This document shows, one piece after another, positions 60,471 through 64,000 of a stretch of DNA of 64,000 nt (positions are counted from its first letter, which is position 1; each line of letters opens with the position of its first letter). The position numbers and the translations under genes were made by a program. The notes beneath the pieces are model-generated. The model had not been told where the DNA came from and ran no database searches. It was given only the letters and a program-made list of their open reading frames with translations. The stretch spans positions 352,696 to 416,695 of the forward strand of contig NZ_JAGGJW010000004.1 in assembly GCF_017873175.1 (NCBI RefSeq), given 5' to 3'. The stretch is from Neorhizobium petrolearium (GTDB lineage: Bacteria > Pseudomonadota > Alphaproteobacteria > Rhizobiales > Rhizobiaceae).

Positions 60471-60914
60471 TCAGCGCTTCAGACGATAGGTCTGGTGGCA
60501 GTCGCCGCAGGCTCCGCCGAGCGTCTTCATCGCACTGCCGACACCTGCCTGATCAGCCGGGACAGCCGCAAGCAGGCTCTCCGCGTCGGCTGACAGCTTT
60601 TGCGCCTTGGCCTGAAAATCGTTCGTATTCTGCCAGATGGCCGGAGCGGCCTCCGTCTCCGCGCCCGTCTCGGAGCCGGCGGGGAACTGGTTGGGGAAAG
60701 CCTTCATCGTGGTGCTGATGGTCGTCAGCGCGGCGGTCACAGCCTGGGCGTCATAAGGCTTCTCGCCCTTTGCAATGCCCCCGAGGGTGCCGAGAGCCCC
60801 GCCGACGGCTTTCATCTGGCTCTGGCGAAGGGCCTGCGGCTCTTCCTGCGCAAAGGCAGCGGACAGACAGAGACAGCCGAAACCGGCCGCGATGATCATG
60901 GATTTCAGGCGCAT
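60471..60914 (-). CDS. Cytochrome c'/c556-type protein, copy 2
   Basis: 147 residues. The signal peptide again ends CLSAAFAQ. The heme motif is CGDCH (TLGGACGDCHQTYRLKR), and RQSQMKAVGGALGTLGGIAK mirrors copy 1. It differs from copy 1 mainly in the middle (a TGAETEAAPA insertion versus IGDTKALP). It is transcribed first, 179 bases before copy 1. Both retain heme and the helical core, so each may be functional. Confidence 0.93.
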   Translation of the reverse strand: MRLKSMIIAAGFGCLCLSAAFAQEEPQALRQSQMKAVGGALGTLGGIAKGEKPYDAQAVTAALTTISTTMKAFPNQFPAGSETGAETEAAPAIWQNTNDFQAKAQKLSADAESLLAAVPADQAGVGSAMKTLGGACGDCHQTYRLKR

Positions 60915-61073
60915 GCAGACATTTCTCCTCTTTGGCATTGAATCCGACGGTCATGATGCGCTGCACCATGACCGGCATCGCGATGACAATGAAGTAACAA
61001 AACGGTGAGAGTATTAGCGAAATCAGTTATATAGCAGAAACGCTGCTGTGCCGGATCGGCAATCGTAGCGACG

Positions 61074-61706
61074 TTACGCCTTCACCCCTTCCCAGAGTGT
61101 GAGAAGACATACCAGCACCAGCAGCAGTCCGGCAATCCGCCCGACCCAGACGGTCGCCTTGCCGTTGCCGACAAGCATTTCCCGCGCCCGGCCGGCCGCC
61201 ACCGCCAGCCCGCCATAAACCGCGAACTGTGTTCCGGCGGTCATCGCCGCCATGATCGCCGCCTGCGGCGCAAGCGGCCCGAAATCCGGCCGCAGGAACT
61301 GCGGATAGACGGCGAGCATGAAGAGATAGGCTTTCGGATTGATGAGGCAGGTGACGGCGCCGCGCCGGAACGCTTCCCAGTTGGAGTGCGTATCGGCGGG
61401 GCCGACGTGATCGACAATGATCGAACTTCTGAGCAGGCCGAGACCGATCCAGGCCATGTAGAGTGCGCCGAGGATGAGCAGCGGCTTGAACAGAACGGGC
61501 ATGAGGCTCGCCAGCAGACCGACGCCGAGCGCGCCGTACAGCGAATGGACAAGCCCTCCGGCCATGATGCCCGAGGTCGCGGCGAGGCCCGCCATGCGGC
61601 CGCGGGTCAACGCGTTGGCGAGCACGAAGATCATGTCCATGCCGGGCACCACGATAATGCCGAAGAGGAGCGTGAAATAGAGCCAGAGGTTTTCGGTGTA
61701 TGTCAT
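61074..61706 (-). CDS. LysE family translocator
   Basis: 210 residues, six helices. WLYFTLLFGIIVVPGMDMIF, SGIMAGGLVHSLYGALGVGL and VTCLINPKAYLFMLAVYPQF are family motifs. LysE/RhtB proteins export amino acids or other small metabolites. ATG 61706 has little ribosome site (AAGAG). It is divergent from a YafY regulator over a perfect inverted repeat, so it is the likely regulated gene. Confidence 0.93.
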   Translation of the reverse strand: MTYTENLWLYFTLLFGIIVVPGMDMIFVLANALTRGRMAGLAATSGIMAGGLVHSLYGALGVGLLASLMPVLFKPLLILGALYMAWIGLGLLRSSIIVDHVGPADTHSNWEAFRRGAVTCLINPKAYLFMLAVYPQFLRPDFGPLAPQAAIMAAMTAGTQFAVYGGLAVAAGRAREMLVGNGKATVWVGRIAGLLLVLVCLLTLWEGVKA

Positions 61707-61789
61707 GTCAGTTTCTCTTGCCGCATCGTAGGCTTCCAGAAACGCGAAGCCTTGTTTTTCAATCGGATATGCGGTCCTATAGACCAGCC

Positions 61790-61813
61790 CAACTGACAGC
61801 GTATTGTCAGTTG
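61790..61813. promoter_or_regulatory. Operator between LysE and YafY genes
   Basis: CAACTGACA-GCGTAT-TGTCAGTTG is a perfect inverted repeat with 9-bp arms and a 6-bp spacer, centred 38 bases before the YafY start and about 95 before lysE. Confidence 0.75.
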
Positions 61814-61839
61814 GCATTGTCCGAGCCGTGGGGAAAAGC

Positions 61840-62538
61840 ATGCGCAAGGCTTCGCGCCTGTTTGAGATCATCCAGATCCTGCGGCTTGCGAAAAAGCCGG
61901 TGACGGCTGCCGAGATCGGCGCGCAGCTCGAAGTGACCGTGCGCTCCATCTACCGGGATATCGCCGCGCTGCAGGCCATGCGGGTGCCGATCGAGGGCGG
62001 TCGCGGCATCGGCTACATCCTGCGCCCCGGCTTCACGCTACCGCCGCTTATGCTGTCGATCGAAGAGACGGAGGCGATCGTGCTTGCACTGGCGCTTCTC
62101 GAACGCACCGGCGACACGGAACTCAAGCAGGCGGCCAGACAAGTGAACCGCAAGATCGCCGCGGTCGTGCCGGCGCCGCTTGCCGATATCCTCTCCACCA
62201 ATGCGCTGCATGCCTGGGGGGCGCCGGCGCCGGTGCCGGAAGCGGTCGATCTCGCCATGGTGCGCCGGGCGATCCGCGACGAGCAGAAGCTGACGCTCGA
62301 CTATCGCGACGAATATGCCCGCAGCACGGAACGGACAATCCGGCCGGTCGCGCTCATCTATTATTCGCAGACGGCCAACATCGTCGCTTGGTGCGAACTC
62401 AGGCAGGCGATCCGCAACTTCCGCACCGACCGGGTGGAGCATTGCGAGCCGGTCGGGGATTTTTTCCGTGGCGAAGGCGACAAGTTGCGCCAACTCTGGG
62501 TGCAGGGCTGGACGGTGAGTGCCGAAGCGGCTGGTTAA
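61840..62538 (+). CDS. YafY-type HTH and WYL-domain regulator
   Basis: 232 residues. The N-terminal HTH_11 starts RKASRLFEIIQILRLAKKPV and continues TVRSIYRDIAALQAMRVPIE. A WYL domain is at about 135-220 (LTLDYRDEYARSTERTIRPV, IVAWCELRQAIRNFRTDR). WYL regulators often sense nucleotides or small ligands. The next ATG upstream is absent; a TTG at 61804 is worse. It is likely to control the divergent LysE exporter. Confidence 0.92.
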   Translation: MRKASRLFEIIQILRLAKKPVTAAEIGAQLEVTVRSIYRDIAALQAMRVPIEGGRGIGYILRPGFTLPPLMLSIEETEAIVLALALLERTGDTELKQAARQVNRKIAAVVPAPLADILSTNALHAWGAPAPVPEAVDLAMVRRAIRDEQKLTLDYRDEYARSTERTIRPVALIYYSQTANIVAWCELRQAIRNFRTDRVEHCEPVGDFFRGEGDKLRQLWVQGWTVSAEAAG

Positions 62539-63377
62539 AGCGGCAGTGTCCGGCTTTCCTCGCGGCCGTGGCCGATGATCGCGATGCGGTCGGGAAAAAT
62601 CTCCACGACGGCGAAGGTGTTTTCCTTCTCCGTGTCGACCATGCCCTTGAAATTCACGTACCAGGTGTTGCCGTTGCGGCCGAGATTGCCCGCATGGTTG
62701 TGGCCATTGAGATAAGCGACGACATTGCCGGAGCGAGCGAAGAGATCGGTCAGACTCCCATGGCCCCAGAGATTGTGCTCGTTTTCCGGAAATAGCGGAT
62801 AGTGGCCCATGACGATGACCTGCTCTCCCGCCGCCCTGGAACGTGTAAGCGTCTCCTCGAGCCAGGCGAACTGTTCTTCGCCGATCCCGCCATTCCACTC
62901 CTTTGCGTTGATTGCGCCTTCGGTCAGCAAGGTCTCCAATCGCTCCCGAGCCCGCGTGTGCCGCGGATGGCCTTCGGGTGCCGAAAACAGGCTGATCTCG
63001 TTGCCGTCGATCACGATGAAACGAAAGCCGCCGCGGGAAAAATCGTGCCAGGCGGCCGGCATGCCGAGCCTTCCATGCACATCGTCCAGCCGTTCCGGCG
63101 CAACGGCGAAATCGTGGTTGCCCGGCATGAGGAAACTCTCATGCCGCAGGCCTTCGTAGACTGAAAGGACGGGATCGTAGCTTTCCCAGTTGCGATCGAC
63201 AAGATCGCCGAGCGTCACCACGAAGGAGAGGTCCTCGCCGTTCAAGACGCCGATCGCTTCCCTCAGTTTGTCAAGGCTGTTGGCGTAGTAACGGTCCATC
63301 TCCAGCCACGGCGGCAGGTCGGCATATTGCGGATCGGCAATCACGCCGAAACGGAGAAGCGGTGTTTCGTGAGGCAT
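62535..63377 (-). CDS. Metallophosphoesterase, ADP-ribose/CDP-alcohol diphosphatase-like
   Basis: 280 residues. Calcineurin-like motifs are FGVIADPQYAD (D-x-x), TLGDLVDRN (GDxVD), MPGNHDF (GNHD), VMGHYPLF and YLNGHNHAG (GHxH). The DPQYAD opening is that of Mn-dependent ADP-ribose/CDP-alcohol diphosphatases. It is cytosolic. ATG 63377 gives the family start but has CCTCC-type sequence instead of a ribosome site just before it; a TTG at 63455 exists in frame. It overlaps yafY by four bases at the 3' ends. Confidence 0.9.
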   Translation of the reverse strand: MPHETPLLRFGVIADPQYADLPPWLEMDRYYANSLDKLREAIGVLNGEDLSFVVTLGDLVDRNWESYDPVLSVYEGLRHESFLMPGNHDFAVAPERLDDVHGRLGMPAAWHDFSRGGFRFIVIDGNEISLFSAPEGHPRHTRARERLETLLTEGAINAKEWNGGIGEEQFAWLEETLTRSRAAGEQVIVMGHYPLFPENEHNLWGHGSLTDLFARSGNVVAYLNGHNHAGNLGRNGNTWYVNFKGMVDTEKENTFAVVEIFPDRIAIIGHGREESRTLPL

Positions 63378-63447
63378 GGAGAGGAGGTATTTTGCGGCTG
63401 TGACAGGCGTGTGACGGACCGGGATGTCGGGCGCAGCTGGCCCTCGT

Positions 63448-63819
63448 TCAAGCAATCACCGTTCCCTGATGGAACAGTATTTTCCAACCCGCCGACGTGT
63501 TTTTCCAAAGCGTCGTACGCCAGGTGCGACGGTCCGGCTCCTCCAATATGTAGGACAGTTGGTATAGTCCGTCCGCAAGGCGGCTGATCGCGAAATCACG
63601 GCACGGCCAATCGTGAGGCTCCGGATCGCGATATCGCTTGATGAGATTGTCGATCACGAATTCGCGCGTATAGACCCGGCCGCTCGCTCCAATCTCCCAG
63701 AACGCCTCGTCCGTCATGGCTTCCAGCGCTTCTCGACTGGTGCCGAATTCGCGCCTGTGAAAAATCGGCTCCCGGGGGACAAGTTGCGCCAGCACGGCCT
63801 CGATAGAAGGTTCAACCAC
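63448..63819 (-). CDS. DUF4440/NTF2-like protein
   Basis: 123 residues of NTF2 fold: REFGTSREALEAMTDEAFWE, VYTREFVIDNLIKRYRDPEP and LYQLSYILEEPDRRTWRTTL then GWKILFHQGT. GTG 63819 has AAGGA. It lies 70 bases upstream of the diphosphatase gene on the same strand and may be cotranscribed. Ligand unknown. Confidence 0.85.
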   Translation of the reverse strand: MVEPSIEAVLAQLVPREPIFHRREFGTSREALEAMTDEAFWEIGASGRVYTREFVIDNLIKRYRDPEPHDWPCRDFAISRLADGLYQLSYILEEPDRRTWRTTLWKNTSAGWKILFHQGTVIA

Positions 63820-63907
63820 TTTGTCCTTGCTTCACATTCGCTAGAGGAACACATATTACGTTGATGCCTGCGCGACAGGAAATCAACTGTCACAGGATCA
63901 TGGCCTC

Positions 63908-64000
63908 AATCGGCATAGGGGGCGATCTTATTTGATCGCTCCCCTGCCACACCACCCGGCATGCGGGTCCGCACCGGGCGGTTCGAGGGATTGAGGTTAT
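63908..64000 (-). mobile_element. Group II intron 3' end (domains V and VI), cut by the window edge
   Basis: On the minus strand, GAACCGCCCGG...CCGGGTGGT (63984-63950) forms the domain V hairpin. It is followed by a domain VI stem, GGCAGGGG-A-GCGATC / GATCGCCCCC-TA-TGCC. A bulged A on the 3' side, 7-8 bases before the expected splice site near 63908-63911, fits the branch point. The maturase gene would lie beyond the right edge. A 3' exon without the intron was not available for comparison. Confidence 0.75.

Noticed and set aside
1..64000. CRISPR arrays, tRNA and rRNA genes
   Set aside because: No regularly spaced repeats and no tRNA or rRNA sequence were recognised on either strand.

Overview
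The window looks like chromosomal DNA of a member of the Rhizobiaceae (Alphaproteobacteria; Rhizobium/Agrobacterium/Ensifer/Shinella-like). The grounds are its high GC content, Omp25-type porin, MucR/Ros zinc-finger regulator, complete pha (Mrp-type) antiporter operon, HmrR/CopA copper module, DmeRF metal module, CtrA-type TTAA-N7-TTAA boxes, palindromic intergenic elements of the rhizobial type, and many small proteins of DUF families typical of this group. The order mucR - DnaA-like HTH - DUF6456 - sufE - DUF5330 - histidine kinase, next to pha, recalls from memory the region around ros and divJ of Agrobacterium. That synteny is recollection, not a search. No rRNA, tRNA or CRISPR array was seen.

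Layout. 0-3.6 kb: porin, small unknown genes, and a divergent SDR/TetR pair with twin operators. 3.6-6.8 kb: copA-hmrR-copZ, with an HmrR-type operator before copA and a second before copZ. 6.9-12.9 kb: LuxR-type regulator, YcgN protein, class A PBP, a decayed higBA toxin-antitoxin locus, and a DUF1214/DUF1254 pair. 13-21.4 kb: a block that looks linked to the cell cycle, with CtrA-like boxes, DUF2336, a DivJ/PleC-type kinase, a peptidoglycan-binding protein, SufE, a free-standing DnaA domain IV protein and MucR. 21.7-28 kb: phaABCDEFG, interrupted by a palindromic repeat (phaA/phaB) and a 24-codon coupling ORF (phaC/phaD). 28-45 kb: mostly housekeeping and accessory enzymes, including MsrB, an ABC exporter, a B12-type radical SAM enzyme, a divergent EamA/MarR pair with twin operators, a subclass B3-like metallo-hydrolase, and a universal-stress/DksA-like/HlyIII cluster behind a perfect FNR/FixK box. 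45-54 kb: hicAB, oligopeptidase B, DmeRF, two small paralogous proteins (one behind a perfect CtrA box), a MerR regulator and a proline iminopeptidase. 54-64 kb: LysR separated by an IS110 element from a DUF6152/DUF6644 pair, a diheme cytochrome c followed by two tandem c'-type cytochromes, a LysE/YafY divergent pair with a perfect operator, and the 3' end of a group II intron (domains V and VI) at the right edge.

The genes work as many small independent modules. The clearest functional sets are copper export, Co/Ni-type export, monovalent cation/proton antiport, cell-cycle signalling and c-type cytochromes. Regulators usually sit beside their targets, with readable operators between divergent genes. 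No large unknown multi-gene system is evident. The most notable items are the decayed higBA locus, the CtrA and FixK boxes, the stand-alone DnaA domain IV protein, the IS110 element with its structured flank, and several short ORFs.
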